A DNA stretch of 64,000 bases from Curtobacterium sp. MCSS17_008 (GCF_003234185.1 NZ_QKSM01000003.1:186001-250000); one strand, 5' to 3'. Shown: positions 51,334-59,903, counted from the first letter of the stretch. The notes: generated by a model not told the origin, from the sequence alone. Numbers and translations: made by a program.

Positions 51334-52575
51334 TCAGTCGCCCCAGTCGCCGAGCGCGAACCGGTACGACTGGTAGGTCGCGTCGACCACCCCGACGCCG
51401 AGCACCACCCAGAACACCCAGCGTGAGCGCCGACGCCCGGCGAGCGTCGATGCCACGAGCACCATGAGCGGGAACTGCACCGAGCTCTCCCGGGCCATCG
51501 AGGTCCACGCGTGGCTCGTGCCCATCGACAGCACCATGAGGCCGGTGTAGACCAGTTCGGGCCACCAGCGCTTCGCGATCAGGAACCCGATCGCGACCAG
51601 GTAGAGCGCGACCATCACGATGTCCGACCACTCCTGGAACTGCCCCGAACCGGTCGTCTCGGTGGCGATCCGGAGCGTGGTGCGGAAGGTCTCCCACGGC
51701 CACTGTGTCTCGCGGTGCCACCCGAGCCGCTGGACGAGGAACCAGTGCGTCGGGTTGCCCGTCTGGTGCCACAGCCAGGCCAGGTAGTACCCCAGACCGA
51801 GCGACGACACCGCGCCGAACACGACCGCTCGCCACAGACGCGACCGGAACGGCGGGACCCGCGGGCCGAGCAGCTGGGCGACGATGAGCGCCGACACCAG
51901 GTAGACCGTCTCGACGCGGATCAGGCCGGCGGGGATGCAGAGGAGCGCACCCGTGATCCAGCGGCCACGTTGGACGAGCAGCCACGCGCCGATCGCGAAG
52001 GCCAGGTAGGGCGCGCCGGCGTACGGCACGACCATGAAGTGCGCGTAGGGTCCGGCGACCAGGATCACCACGGCACCGGCCGCGACGGGGGCGCCGAAGC
52101 GGTCCCGGACGACCTTCCAGAGCAGCACGGCGGCGACGGCGGCGGAGACGCCGGTCACGAGCCACATCGCCGCGGCGATCTGCGTGGGGTTCGGGGCGAC
52201 GGTGAAGAAGACGCCCTCGGCCACGAAGCGGGAGAGGAACGGGTAGCCGGGCAGGAACGCCTCGTCGAACGGCACGACGCCGAAGGAGCGGTACCCGTAC
52301 TGCGCCACGTGCAGGTAGTTCTCGGCGTCCCAGTGGTTCAGGACCGTCGGCAGCGTCCGCAGACCGAGTTGCCCGGGCCGCTCGACCAGCCAGGCGACGA
52401 GGGCGGCTCCCTCGAGCAGCACCCGGGCCGCCGCCCAGAGCGCCAGGGCGACGAGGGTCCCGCGGAGCGCCCGCCGGCGGCGCTCGCCGGACGCCGCCGC
52501 GCGGTCGGCTGCCGTCCCCTCGTCGAGGTCGTCCCGTCGGTCGAGGGACGACGGCGGTGCGGTGGCGGTGCTCAC
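51334..52575 (-). CDS. PIG-V-like mannosyltransferase, polytopic
   Basis: A 413-residue membrane protein with about nine to ten helices. The first periplasmic loop has HWDAENYLHVAQYGY, the WDxxxY...GY pattern of PIG-V-like dolichyl- or polyprenyl-phosphomannose-dependent mannosyltransferases. Such enzymes mannosylate lipids or glycans on the outer face of the membrane. TAGGAT lies 6 bases before the GTG start, consistent with a leaderless message. There are no glycan-cluster neighbours. Confidence 0.83.
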   Translation of the reverse strand: MSTATAPPSSLDRRDDLDEGTAADRAAASGERRRRALRGTLVALALWAAARVLLEGAALVAWLVERPGQLGLRTLPTVLNHWDAENYLHVAQYGYRSFGVVPFDEAFLPGYPFLSRFVAEGVFFTVAPNPTQIAAAMWLVTGVSAAVAAVLLWKVVRDRFGAPVAAGAVVILVAGPYAHFMVVPYAGAPYLAFAIGAWLLVQRGRWITGALLCIPAGLIRVETVYLVSALIVAQLLGPRVPPFRSRLWRAVVFGAVSSLGLGYYLAWLWHQTGNPTHWFLVQRLGWHRETQWPWETFRTTLRIATETTGSGQFQEWSDIVMVALYLVAIGFLIAKRWWPELVYTGLMVLSMGTSHAWTSMARESSVQFPLMVLVASTLAGRRRSRWVFWVVLGVGVVDATYQSYRFALGDWGD

Positions 52576-52617
52576 CGGAAGATCCTAGGTGCGCGGGGGC
52601 GCCGGACCGGCACCGAC

Positions 52618-52665
52618 GACGGACGGGAGGGGCGGTGCCAGCCGGCACCGCCCCTCCCGTCCGTC
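52618..52665. terminator. hairpin, GGGAGGGGCGG family
   Basis: A perfect 22-bp stem beginning GACGGACGGGAGGGGCGG with loop AGCC lies 15 bases after the Old Yellow Enzyme stop codon on the minus strand. Terminator by position. Confidence 0.75.
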
Positions 52666-52679
52666 GGTGGTCGCGTCGA

Positions 52680-53774
52680 CTACGCGACGCGCTGGCGGAC
52701 CTCGTCCAGCGTCGGGTAGTCGGTGTAGCCCTCGGCGCCCGCGCCGTAGAAGAGCTCCGGCCGCGGCTCGTTGAGCTCCGCGTCCTGCTCCCAGCGCTCG
52801 GCGAGGTCCGGGTTCGCGATCGCGGCGCGACCCACGGCGACGGCGTCTGCGAGACCGCCGTCGAGGAGCGTGATCGCCTCGTCACGGGTGGTCATCGACG
52901 AGAAGCCCGAGTTCGCGATGAACGGTGCACCGGCGGTGCGACGGATGTGCTGCACGAGCTCGCTGGCGGGTTCGGCGTTGAGGACGTCGACGAAGGCGAT
53001 GCCGAGCGGTGCGATCCCGGCGGCGAGGGCCGTGTACGTCGCACGCACGTCGGCGTCGTCCTCCTCGAGCACGCCCTGGATGTCGTGCTGCGGCGACAGG
53101 CGGATGCCGACGCGGTCGGCGCCGATCGCCTCGGCGACCGCGGTGGTGACCTCGACGGCGAAGCGGGCGCGGTTCTCGGGGGAGCCGCCGTACGCGTCGG
53201 TGCGGGTGTTCGACACGGGGGAGAGGAACTCGTGCACGAGGTACCCGTTCGCGCCGTGCACCTCGACGCCGTCGAGGCCTGCGGCGATCGCGTTGCGCGC
53301 GGCCTGCGCGAAGCCCTGCACCGCCTGACGGACCTCGTCCGTGGTGAGCTCGTGCGGTACCGGCATGTCCGCCTTGCTGCCGTCGGCGAGGTGCGTCTGG
53401 CCCGGTGCGGCGATCGCCGACGGGGCGACGATGCGCGGGGTCTGCGAGATGTCGGTGTGCGAGACGCGACCGCCGTGCATGATCTGCATCACGATGGTGC
53501 CGCCGCGCTCGTGCACGGCGTCCGTCACACGACGCCAGCCGGCGATCTGCTCGTCGGTCTCGATGCCGGGCTGCCCCGGGTACGAGCGGCCCTCCTGCAC
53601 GGGCCAGGTGCCCTCGGTGATGATCATGCCGAGGCCGGCGCGCTGTGCGTAGTGCTCGACGAGCAGGTCGTTCGGGATGCCCTGTTCACCGGCGCGCGTC
53701 CGCGTGAGCGGAGCCATGACGATGCGGTTGCGGAGGTGGAGTGCGCCGAGGTCGGCGGGTTCGAAGAGCTTCAC
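52680..53774 (-). CDS. Old Yellow Enzyme family NADH:flavin oxidoreductase
   Basis: A 364-residue FMN TIM-barrel ene-reductase. RNRIVMAPLTRTRA (Thr24 near FMN), VEVHGANGYLVHEF (His173/Asn176/Tyr178 substrate and proton-transfer site) and YGGSPENRARF are the OYE signature. It reduces alpha,beta-unsaturated carbonyls or nitro compounds; NADPH or NADH preference cannot be read. The start is set at GTG 53774 to give MKLFEPADLG; a longer GTG start at 53843 would overlap the upstream gene. It is downstream of a zinc-knuckle gene with a TTCGTCCACGAA site at its promoter. Confidence 0.9.
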   Translation of the reverse strand: MKLFEPADLGALHLRNRIVMAPLTRTRAGEQGIPNDLLVEHYAQRAGLGMIITEGTWPVQEGRSYPGQPGIETDEQIAGWRRVTDAVHERGGTIVMQIMHGGRVSHTDISQTPRIVAPSAIAAPGQTHLADGSKADMPVPHELTTDEVRQAVQGFAQAARNAIAAGLDGVEVHGANGYLVHEFLSPVSNTRTDAYGGSPENRARFAVEVTTAVAEAIGADRVGIRLSPQHDIQGVLEEDDADVRATYTALAAGIAPLGIAFVDVLNAEPASELVQHIRRTAGAPFIANSGFSSMTTRDEAITLLDGGLADAVAVGRAAIANPDLAERWEQDAELNEPRPELFYGAGAEGYTDYPTLDEVRQRVA

Positions 53775-53827
53775 GCCCGGGGTGAACCACGTGTTGTCCG
53801 GGGCAATTCCGACCTCGGAGCGGATGC

Positions 53828-54040
53828 TCAGCGTGCGGGGCACACCAGGGTGCTCGACCGGACCTGGCCCTCCGGGCGGATCACGGTGTGCCGCGAGAGC
53901 GGTCGTCCGCAGATCGGGCAGGGGCGGTCGATGGTGCGGTCGTCGACGTCCTCGGCGTGCCCGGCGCCGATCTGTGACGGGCCCATCTTCTCGATGAGCG
54001 TGCGGTTCCAGCGGTCGTACCAGCTGCCGAAGCGACCCAC
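53828..54040 (-). CDS. small zinc-knuckle protein, unknown function
   Basis: A 70-residue protein I do not recognise by name. The second half has Cys41 and Cys44 in CPICGRPLSRH, then His51 and Cys67, a plausible zinc site; the first half has GSWYDRWNRTLIEKMGPSQIG. The GTG start is chosen because AAAGGA lies 6 bases upstream; an ATG at 54070 would place the operator inside the gene. It precedes the Old Yellow Enzyme gene by 53 bases and probably shares its transcript and its OhrR-like control. Confidence 0.7.
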   Translation of the reverse strand: MGRFGSWYDRWNRTLIEKMGPSQIGAGHAEDVDDRTIDRPCPICGRPLSRHTVIRPEGQVRSSTLVCPAR

Positions 54041-54054
54041 GGCCCGTCCTTTCG

Positions 54055-54066
54055 TTCGTCCACGAA
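54055..54066 (-). promoter_or_regulatory. OhrR-like operator before zinc-knuckle/OYE genes
   Basis: TTCGTCCACGAA, one base from a perfect palindrome, lies just downstream of a possible minus-strand -10 box CACAAT. Nearly the same 12-mer lies in the promoter of the MarR-type gene (54551-54562). Confidence 0.6.
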
Positions 54067-54089
54067 TCATTGTGCCACGAAGGACATGT

Positions 54090-54536
54090 TCACTCCAGGT
54101 TGTCGACCCGGACGAGCAGTTCCGTCAGCTCGTCCTTGAGCCGCTCGAGGCGGTCGAGCGGCCAGCCGAGCCGGTCTGCCACGGCGAGGGGGACCGCGCG
54201 TGCCTGCTCGCGCAGCGCCCGACCGGCGGTGGTCAGGGACACCTCGAGCTGGCGCTCGTCGGCGGTGCTGCGCTGCCGGCGGACGTAGCCGGATGCCTCG
54301 AGGCGCTTGAGCAGCGGGCTCAGGGTGGCGGAGTCGAGCCGGAGCTCCCGCGCGATCTCGCGGACCGAGCGCGGGTCGTGCTCCCACAGCGCGAGCATGA
54401 CGAGGTACTGCGGGTGGGTCAGTCCCATCGGGTCGAGCAGGTCCCGGTAGAGCCCGATGACGCTGCGGCTCGTCGCGGCCAGGGCGAAGCAGAGCTGCCG
54501 GTCGAGGGCCAGGGGGTCGACGTCGGTCGCGGTCAT
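54090..54536 (-). CDS. OhrR-like MarR-family regulator
   Basis: A 148-residue MarR protein of OhrR type: RQLCFALAATSR places Cys16 at the position of the peroxide-sensing cysteine, and MGLTHPQYLVMLALWE with DSATLSPLLKRLE are family hallmarks. Oxidation of that cysteine by organic hydroperoxides normally releases the repressor. No ohr gene is adjacent; instead a zinc-knuckle protein and an Old Yellow Enzyme follow, so the regulon may be an electrophile response. TATCGT ends 6 bases before the ATG (leaderless), with a TTCGTGCACGAA palindrome just upstream. Confidence 0.88.
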   Translation of the reverse strand: MTATDVDPLALDRQLCFALAATSRSVIGLYRDLLDPMGLTHPQYLVMLALWEHDPRSVREIARELRLDSATLSPLLKRLEASGYVRRQRSTADERQLEVSLTTAGRALREQARAVPLAVADRLGWPLDRLERLKDELTELLVRVDNLE

Positions 54537-54542
54537 GCGGTC

Positions 54543-54562
54543 ACGATACCTTCGTGCACGAA
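54543..54562 (-). promoter_or_regulatory. promoter and operator of the OhrR-like gene
   Basis: Minus-strand -10 box TATCGT at 54548-54543, 6 bases before the ATG, with the perfect palindrome TTCGTGCACGAA at 54551-54562 directly upstream. The palindrome matches 11 of 12 bases of the site at 54055-54066, which supports autoregulation and control of the neighbouring pair. Confidence 0.65.
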
Positions 54563-54672
54563 CGGTCGCCAGCGCAGGTGTCCACCCCGAACGCGGACGG
54601 GCGTGTGCGTGCGTGCCGGTGCTCACAGCGTCGCCCGTTCCTTCCCATGACGACTGCGGTACCGACCAGGAA

Positions 54673-54768
54673 CGGGCGTACCCGGTGTTCCTGGCCGACC
54701 AGGTACGCCCGTTCCGACCAGGTACGCCCGGTCCGACCAGGTACGCCCGTTCCGACCAGGTACGCCCG
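54673..54768. repeat. 19-bp tandem array D (GGTACGCCCG)
   Basis: GGTACGCCCG starts at 54702, 54721, 54740 and 54759, exactly 19 bp apart, within a conserved unit CCGACCAGGTACGCCCG plus two variable bases. A reverse-oriented copy CGGGCGTACC lies at 54673-54682. Unlike arrays A-C the whole unit is conserved. It lies between the MMPL gene end and the OhrR-like promoter. Confidence 0.88.
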
Positions 54769-54787
54769 GTTTTGCCCACCGGAACGG

Positions 54788-54834
54788 CCTGGAGGCCCGG
54801 TGCCGGTCTCGTGGACCGGCACCGGGCCTCCAGG
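54788..54834. terminator. hairpin after MMPL gene
   Basis: A 21-bp perfect stem beginning CCTGGAGGCCCGGTGCCGG with a 5-base loop, 20 bases after the MMPL stop codon on the minus strand. Terminator by position. Confidence 0.75.
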
Positions 54835-54854
54835 CGGTGCTGTGGAGCTGCGAC

Positions 54855-57539
54855 CTACGCGCGGTGCGTCGGCGTGTGCCCCTCGTGCGGGTTCGCGTCG
54901 GGCTCGACGTCCGCGGCGTGCGACCCGCGGTGCGCGCCTGCACCGGCGCCGTGGTCGTCGCCGTGGCCGCCGTCCGTCGGGTGCGACCGCTCGAGCTTGG
55001 CGCCCTCGACGTCGACGTCCGGCAGGATCCGGTCGAGCCACTTCGGGATCCACCACGCGCTCTTCCCGAGCAGGTGCATGACCGCCGGGATGAGCAGCAT
55101 CCGGACCACGAAGGCGTCGACGAGGACACCGAACGCCAGGCCGAAGCCGATCGGCTTGATGGTCGACGACTCCGAGAAGATGAAGCCCGCGAACACCGAG
55201 ATCATGATGATCGCGGCCGCCGTGACCACCGCACGACCGGCGTGCAGACCACGCTGGACCGCCACCTTCGCCGAGGCGCCGTGGGCGTACGCCTCGCGCA
55301 TGCCCGACACCAGGAACAGCTGGTAGTCCATCGCCAGGCCGAACAGGATGCCGATCTCGATGATGGGCAGGAAGCTCAGGATCGGTGCCGGGTCGTGCAC
55401 ACCGAAGACCGAGCCGAGCCAGCCGAACTGGTAGATCGCGGTCAGACCGCCGAACGACGCGAGCACGGACAGGATGAAGCCCGCCGTGGCCGTGATCGGG
55501 ACGAGGAACGACCGGAACACGACGATGAGGATGATCAGCGACAGGCCGACGACCACCACCAGGTAGAGCGGCAGCACGTTCGCGAGCTTCTCGGACACGT
55601 CGATGTTCGCGCTCGCGTTGCCCGCGACGCCGAGCGTGACCGTCCCGTCGTCGGTCTTGACGGTCTGCTCGCGGAGGTCCTTGACGAGGGTCTCGGTCGA
55701 GACGCTGTCCGGGCCGCCGGCGGGCTTGACCTGGAACGCGATGATGTCGCGGTCCTCCGACGCGCCGATCGGCAGCACGGCCTCGACGTCGTCGTTCTTC
55801 GCCAGGGCCTGGCCGATGGTGACCTCGGTCGCGGTGACGTCGTCCTCCGCGATCGCCTCCGGCAGGTCGGCGACGACGAGCAGCGGGCCGTTCTGGCCGG
55901 CACCGAACTCGTCCTCGAGCGCCTTGTACGCCTTGTACTGCGACGATTCGGTGGCCTCGGACGCGCCGGTCGGCAGGCCGAGGCGCATCTGCGTGGCGGG
56001 GAGGGCGATGGTGCCGAGGACGGCGACGCCGGCGACGAGCGTGATCACCGCGCGCCAGGTCGACATCGGCTTGTCCGGCACCCGCACCGAACCGGTGTGG
56101 CCGATCTGCTGGCGCTCCTTCCGCCGCAGGATCCGCATGCCGAGCAGCGACAGCAGTGCGGGCGTGAACGACGTCGCGATGAGGATCGCGAACAGCACGG
56201 CGACGGCGCCGACCGTGCCCATCAGACCGAGGAAGGGGATGCCGGTGATGTTCAGTGCGAGCAGCGCGACGATGACCGTCGTGCCCGCGAAGACCACGGC
56301 GTTGCCGGACGTGCCGTTCGCGAGGCCGATCGACTCGTGCACGCCCATGCCGGCCTTCAGCTGCGTGCGGTGCCGGTTCAGGATGAAGAGCGAGTAGTCG
56401 ATGCCGACCGCCAGGCCGAGCATCACCCCCAGCACCGGCGTGACCGAGATGAACTCGACCAGGCTTGAGAACGACAGCGCTGCGAGGGACGCGACGCCGA
56501 CGCCGAGCACGGCGGAGACGAGCGGGATCGCGGCGCCGATGACCGTCCGGAGCATGAGGAGGAGCACCAGGGCGGCGATGATGACGCCGACGACCTCGCC
56601 GGGGCCGAGGATCGACGGGACGCCCTGGGCGATGTCGTTCGACACGTACACCTCGACACCGTCGATGTCGGCGTCCTCGGCTCGGTCGGAGATCGCCTGC
56701 TTCGTCTCCTGCGGCACCTCGAACGTGGACTCCGTGAACTGCACGGTGCCGATCGCCGCCGAGTCGTTCGACGACACGAAGCGGATGCCCTCCGACAGGT
56801 CGAGCAGGTCCGAACCCTGTTCGAGCTCCCGCTCGTTGTCCTCGAGCTTCGCCGTGTTGTCGTCGATCTCCTGCTGGGCGGCTTCGAGCTGCTGCTCGCC
56901 GGACTCGATCTGCTGCCGCTGCGCGTCGATCTGCGCCTGCGCCTGCTCGAGCTGCTGCTGGCCCGCCTGCGCCTGCGCGCTCGAGGCCGCCTCCGGCCCG
57001 GCGGCCTGGGCCTGCTCCTGGGCCTGGGCCTTCTGCTGGTCGAGCTGTGCCTGGGCGTCGGCGATCTGTTCCTTGCCGGACTCGAGCTCCGTCTTCTGCT
57101 GGTCGATCTGCGCCTGGCCGTCCTCGATCTGCTTCCGGCCGTCCTCGAGCTGCTCCCGGCCGTCGACGATCTTCTGGCGCTGCTCGTCGAGCTGGGCCTG
57201 CGTGGTGAACCCGTCGTTGACCTCCTTGACCCCGTCGAGGTCGGTGAGGCCGTCGAGGAAGTCCTTGACGTCGTCCTTCTGCGCCGTGGTGAACGCGGTG
57301 CCGTCGGTCGTCTCGAACACCAGGGTGCCGTTGCCGCCGTTCGCCGACGGGAACTTGTCCGCCAGCTCGTCCTGCACCTGGCTCGTCTTGGTGCCGGGGA
57401 TCGTGATCGACGACGAGATGGTGCCGGCGAACAGGCTGTAGGTGAGGCCCGCGACGCCCATGATGACGACCCAGGCGATGATCACCAGCCAGTGGCGTCG
57501 TGCGGAGAACCGTCCGAGACGGTAGAGGAGACCGGCCAT
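54855..57539 (-). CDS. MMPL/RND-family transporter with coiled-coil insert
   Basis: An 894-residue RND-type membrane exporter. Helix 1 is at about residues 17-37; a large extracytoplasmic loop follows that contains about 130 residues of Gln/Glu/Ala-rich heptads (about residues 115-245), a long predicted coiled coil. Helices 2-6 span about 315-480, a second loop and helices 7-12 follow, and a His/Gly-rich tail ends the protein (GGHGDDHGAGAGAHRG). GIDYSLFIL and AMDYQLFLV carry the Asp-Tyr pairs of the proton relay. Substrates could be lipids or drugs. It is 72 bases downstream of a TetR gene in a likely operon. Confidence 0.9.
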   Translation of the reverse strand: MAGLLYRLGRFSARRHWLVIIAWVVIMGVAGLTYSLFAGTISSSITIPGTKTSQVQDELADKFPSANGGNGTLVFETTDGTAFTTAQKDDVKDFLDGLTDLDGVKEVNDGFTTQAQLDEQRQKIVDGREQLEDGRKQIEDGQAQIDQQKTELESGKEQIADAQAQLDQQKAQAQEQAQAAGPEAASSAQAQAGQQQLEQAQAQIDAQRQQIESGEQQLEAAQQEIDDNTAKLEDNERELEQGSDLLDLSEGIRFVSSNDSAAIGTVQFTESTFEVPQETKQAISDRAEDADIDGVEVYVSNDIAQGVPSILGPGEVVGVIIAALVLLLMLRTVIGAAIPLVSAVLGVGVASLAALSFSSLVEFISVTPVLGVMLGLAVGIDYSLFILNRHRTQLKAGMGVHESIGLANGTSGNAVVFAGTTVIVALLALNITGIPFLGLMGTVGAVAVLFAILIATSFTPALLSLLGMRILRRKERQQIGHTGSVRVPDKPMSTWRAVITLVAGVAVLGTIALPATQMRLGLPTGASEATESSQYKAYKALEDEFGAGQNGPLLVVADLPEAIAEDDVTATEVTIGQALAKNDDVEAVLPIGASEDRDIIAFQVKPAGGPDSVSTETLVKDLREQTVKTDDGTVTLGVAGNASANIDVSEKLANVLPLYLVVVVGLSLIILIVVFRSFLVPITATAGFILSVLASFGGLTAIYQFGWLGSVFGVHDPAPILSFLPIIEIGILFGLAMDYQLFLVSGMREAYAHGASAKVAVQRGLHAGRAVVTAAAIIMISVFAGFIFSESSTIKPIGFGLAFGVLVDAFVVRMLLIPAVMHLLGKSAWWIPKWLDRILPDVDVEGAKLERSHPTDGGHGDDHGAGAGAHRGSHAADVEPDANPHEGHTPTHRA

Positions 57540-57611
57540 GCGGTTGCCCCGTCCTTTCGTGTCAGGTGCTGTGGAGGTGCGGGGTGCGCCGGTGGACCCC
57601 GGGAGGTGTGG

Positions 57612-58250
57612 TCAGGAGGTCGGCATGTAGCCGGACCGGACGCTGTGCACGAGTCTGCTCAGCAGCGCGTCCCAGGCTGCCAGGGCGTCCGGGGTGAGCT
57701 CGGGGCCGTCGTGGGTGAGCCAGTGGTCGGCGATGACGACGATGCCGCTCATCAGCGAGTCGACGAGCAGGGCGGTGTCGAGCGGGTCCGCGCCCGGGTG
57801 GCGGCGGGCGACCTCGTCGCGCAGTCGCTCGGTGACCCGCGAGAACGCCGTCTGGGTGAGGACCGCCGCCTTCGGGTCCTCCTTGCCCGGCTCGCCGATG
57901 ATCCGGTACATGCCCGAGATGGCCGGTGCCAGGTCCGCCCCGCGCGCTGCCGACTCCAGCTCGTCGAACATCGACGCTCGGCTGCCGTCACCGATCGGGG
58001 TCCGGGCCATGTCGGCCAGGAACCGGTCGATGATCACCGACAGCTCCTGCTCGCAGACCGCGAGCAGGACCTCGTCGAGCGAGGCGAAGTGGTTGAAGAC
58101 GGTCCGCCGTGCGACGTCCGCTCGCGACGCCAGGTCGTCGACGCCGAAGTCGCGTCCACCGCGCTCGTCGACCAGGTCGCGCGCGGCCTGCAGGATCGCC
58201 GCACGGTGCCTCGCCTTGAGGGCGGCCCGGCGATCGGTCGTGGTGGTCAC
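57612..58250 (-). CDS. TetR-family regulator of the MMPL operon
   Basis: A 212-residue regulator. The helix-turn-helix is at about residues 15-60 (FGVDDLASRADVARRTVFNHFASLDEVLLAV), and the C-terminal domain resembles TetR regulators of efflux genes. The GTG start at 58250 gives MTTTTDRRAALKARHR; TAGTGT lies 8 bases upstream. It is first in the operon with the MMPL exporter, so it most likely represses both until a substrate binds. GTGCATCGATGCAC (58266-58279) is a probable operator. Confidence 0.88.
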   Translation of the reverse strand: MTTTTDRRAALKARHRAAILQAARDLVDERGGRDFGVDDLASRADVARRTVFNHFASLDEVLLAVCEQELSVIIDRFLADMARTPIGDGSRASMFDELESAARGADLAPAISGMYRIIGEPGKEDPKAAVLTQTAFSRVTERLRDEVARRHPGADPLDTALLVDSLMSGIVVIADHWLTHDGPELTPDALAAWDALLSRLVHSVRSGYMPTS

Positions 58251-58265
58251 GTCTGACAACACTAG

Positions 58266-58279
58266 GTGCATCGATGCAC
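58266..58279. promoter_or_regulatory. palindrome before the TetR-MMPL operon
   Basis: GTGCATCGATGCAC is a perfect 14-bp palindrome adjoining the TetR -10 box; a further half-site GGTGCAC follows at 58282. Candidate TetR operator. Confidence 0.5.
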
Positions 58280-58293
58280 TCGGTGCACCATCT

Positions 58294-58309
58294 CTGGGCG
58301 ATCGCCCAG
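58294..58309. promoter_or_regulatory. palindrome before the mannitol dehydrogenase gene
   Basis: CTGGGCGATCGCCCAG is a perfect 16-bp palindrome 112 bases before the mannitol dehydrogenase start. GATCGTCCC repeats follow directly downstream and again near 58368. Candidate operator for a regulator not encoded here. Confidence 0.4.
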
Positions 58310-58421
58310 GATCGTCCCCGCAGGGCCGGGCAGCGGGGAGCGGCTGTTCTGCAGACTGGCCCCGCACGATCGTCCCTCCTGGGAGACTGGGGGCTCGAGA
58401 CCGCCGTACGAAGGAGTACCG

Positions 58422-59903
58422 ATGCCCGTCCGACTGACCCCGGAGAACCTCGACGAGATCGCCGCCACCGGCATCGCCGTCCCGACCTACGACCGCGACG
58501 GGATCACCACGGGCATCGTGCACTTCGGTGTCGGCGGCTTCCACCGCGCGCACCAGGCGATGGTGGTGGACCGGCTCCTGCAGCAGGGCGAGGCGCGCGA
58601 CTTCGGCATCTGCGGCGTCGGCGTGCTCGAGCAGGACCGCCGGATGGCCGCCGCGATGGACGAGCAAGGGGGGCTCTACACGCTCGTGCTCAAGCACCCG
58701 GACGGCACGCGAGAGTCGCGGGTCGTCGGCAGCATCGTCGAGTACCTGCTCGCGGTGGACGACCCGGACGCCGTCGTCGAGAAGATGGCGCACCCGGACA
58801 CCCGGATCGTCAGTCTGACCATCACCGAGGGCGGCTACAACTTCGACCACGTCACGGGGGAGTTCGTCGCGGACGAGCCGGGTGTGGCCTCCGACCTGCG
58901 CGGGGACGCTCCGCCCAGGACGGTCTTCGGGCTCGTGGTCGAGGCGCTCCGTCGTCGTCGTGACCGCGGACTCGCCCCGTTCACGGTGATGTCGTGCGAC
59001 AACATCCAGGGCAACGGGCACGTCGCTCGGCAGATGTTCACGTCGTACGCGCGCCTGCAGGACCCGTCGTTCGCCCACTGGATGGACGAGCACGTGTCGT
59101 TCCCGAACTCCATGGTCGACCGCATCACGCCCGTGACCGCCGACGAGGACCGTGCCTGGGTGCGGGACGAGCTCGGCATCGAGGACGCCTGGCCCGTCGT
59201 CGCCGAGCCGTTCTTCCAGTGGGTGCTCGAGGACGACCACCCCGCCGGACGTCCGCGCTACGAGGACGCCGACGTGCAGCTCGTCGACGACGTCGAGCCG
59301 TACGAGCTCATGAAGCTCCGGCTGCTCAACGCGAGCCACCAGGGGCTCTGCTACTTCGGGTACCTGTCCGGCTACCGGTACGCCCACGAGGCGACGCAGG
59401 ACGAGGCGATCGCCACCTTCCTGCGGCGCTACATGGACGAGGAGGCGTCGCCCACGCTGCACCCCGTGCCCGGCATCGACCTCGATGACTACCAGGCGAC
59501 GCTCATCGAGCGGTTCCGGAACCCCGAGGTGCGCGACACCCTCGCCCGGCTCTGCGCCGAGTCGAGCGACCGCATCCCGAAGTGGCTCCTGCCGGTCGTG
59601 CGCGAGAACCTCGTCTCCGGCGGGCCGGTGACGCTCTCCGCGGGCATCGTCGCCTCGTGGGCGCGCTACGCCGAGGGGGCCGACGAGGACGGGCAGCCGA
59701 TCCAGGTCGTCGACCGGCTCGCCGACCGCCTGACGGCGACGGCGCGACGGCAGCGCGAGGACCGGCTCGCCTTCCTGCAGGACCGGCAGGTCTTCGGTGA
59801 CCTGATCGACGACGAGCGGTTCGTCGCCGCGTACCGCGACGCGCTCGACGGACTGCTCGACGAGGGCGCGCACGCGACGGTGACGCGCCTGTCGCGGTCC
59901 TGA
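58422..59903 (+). CDS. mannitol 2-dehydrogenase family polyol dehydrogenase
   Basis: A 493-residue long-chain polyol dehydrogenase. IVHFGVGGFHRAHQA is the nucleotide-binding N-terminus; the catalytic segment ELMKLRLLNASHQ has Lys298, Asn303 and His306. It interconverts mannitol (or arabitol, altronate-like polyols) and fructose with NAD. AAGGAG lies 5 bases before the ATG. The gene stands alone, divergent from the TetR-MMPL operon; no transporter or kinase is adjacent. Confidence 0.92.
   Translation: MPVRLTPENLDEIAATGIAVPTYDRDGITTGIVHFGVGGFHRAHQAMVVDRLLQQGEARDFGICGVGVLEQDRRMAAAMDEQGGLYTLVLKHPDGTRESRVVGSIVEYLLAVDDPDAVVEKMAHPDTRIVSLTITEGGYNFDHVTGEFVADEPGVASDLRGDAPPRTVFGLVVEALRRRRDRGLAPFTVMSCDNIQGNGHVARQMFTSYARLQDPSFAHWMDEHVSFPNSMVDRITPVTADEDRAWVRDELGIEDAWPVVAEPFFQWVLEDDHPAGRPRYEDADVQLVDDVEPYELMKLRLLNASHQGLCYFGYLSGYRYAHEATQDEAIATFLRRYMDEEASPTLHPVPGIDLDDYQATLIERFRNPEVRDTLARLCAESSDRIPKWLLPVVRENLVSGGPVTLSAGIVASWARYAEGADEDGQPIQVVDRLADRLTATARRQREDRLAFLQDRQVFGDLIDDERFVAAYRDALDGLLDEGAHATVTRLSRS

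Noticed and set aside
53775-53843. Longer N-terminus for the Old Yellow Enzyme
   Set aside because: It would overlap the zinc-knuckle gene and add residues unlike family N-termini; GTG 53774 gives the standard start.
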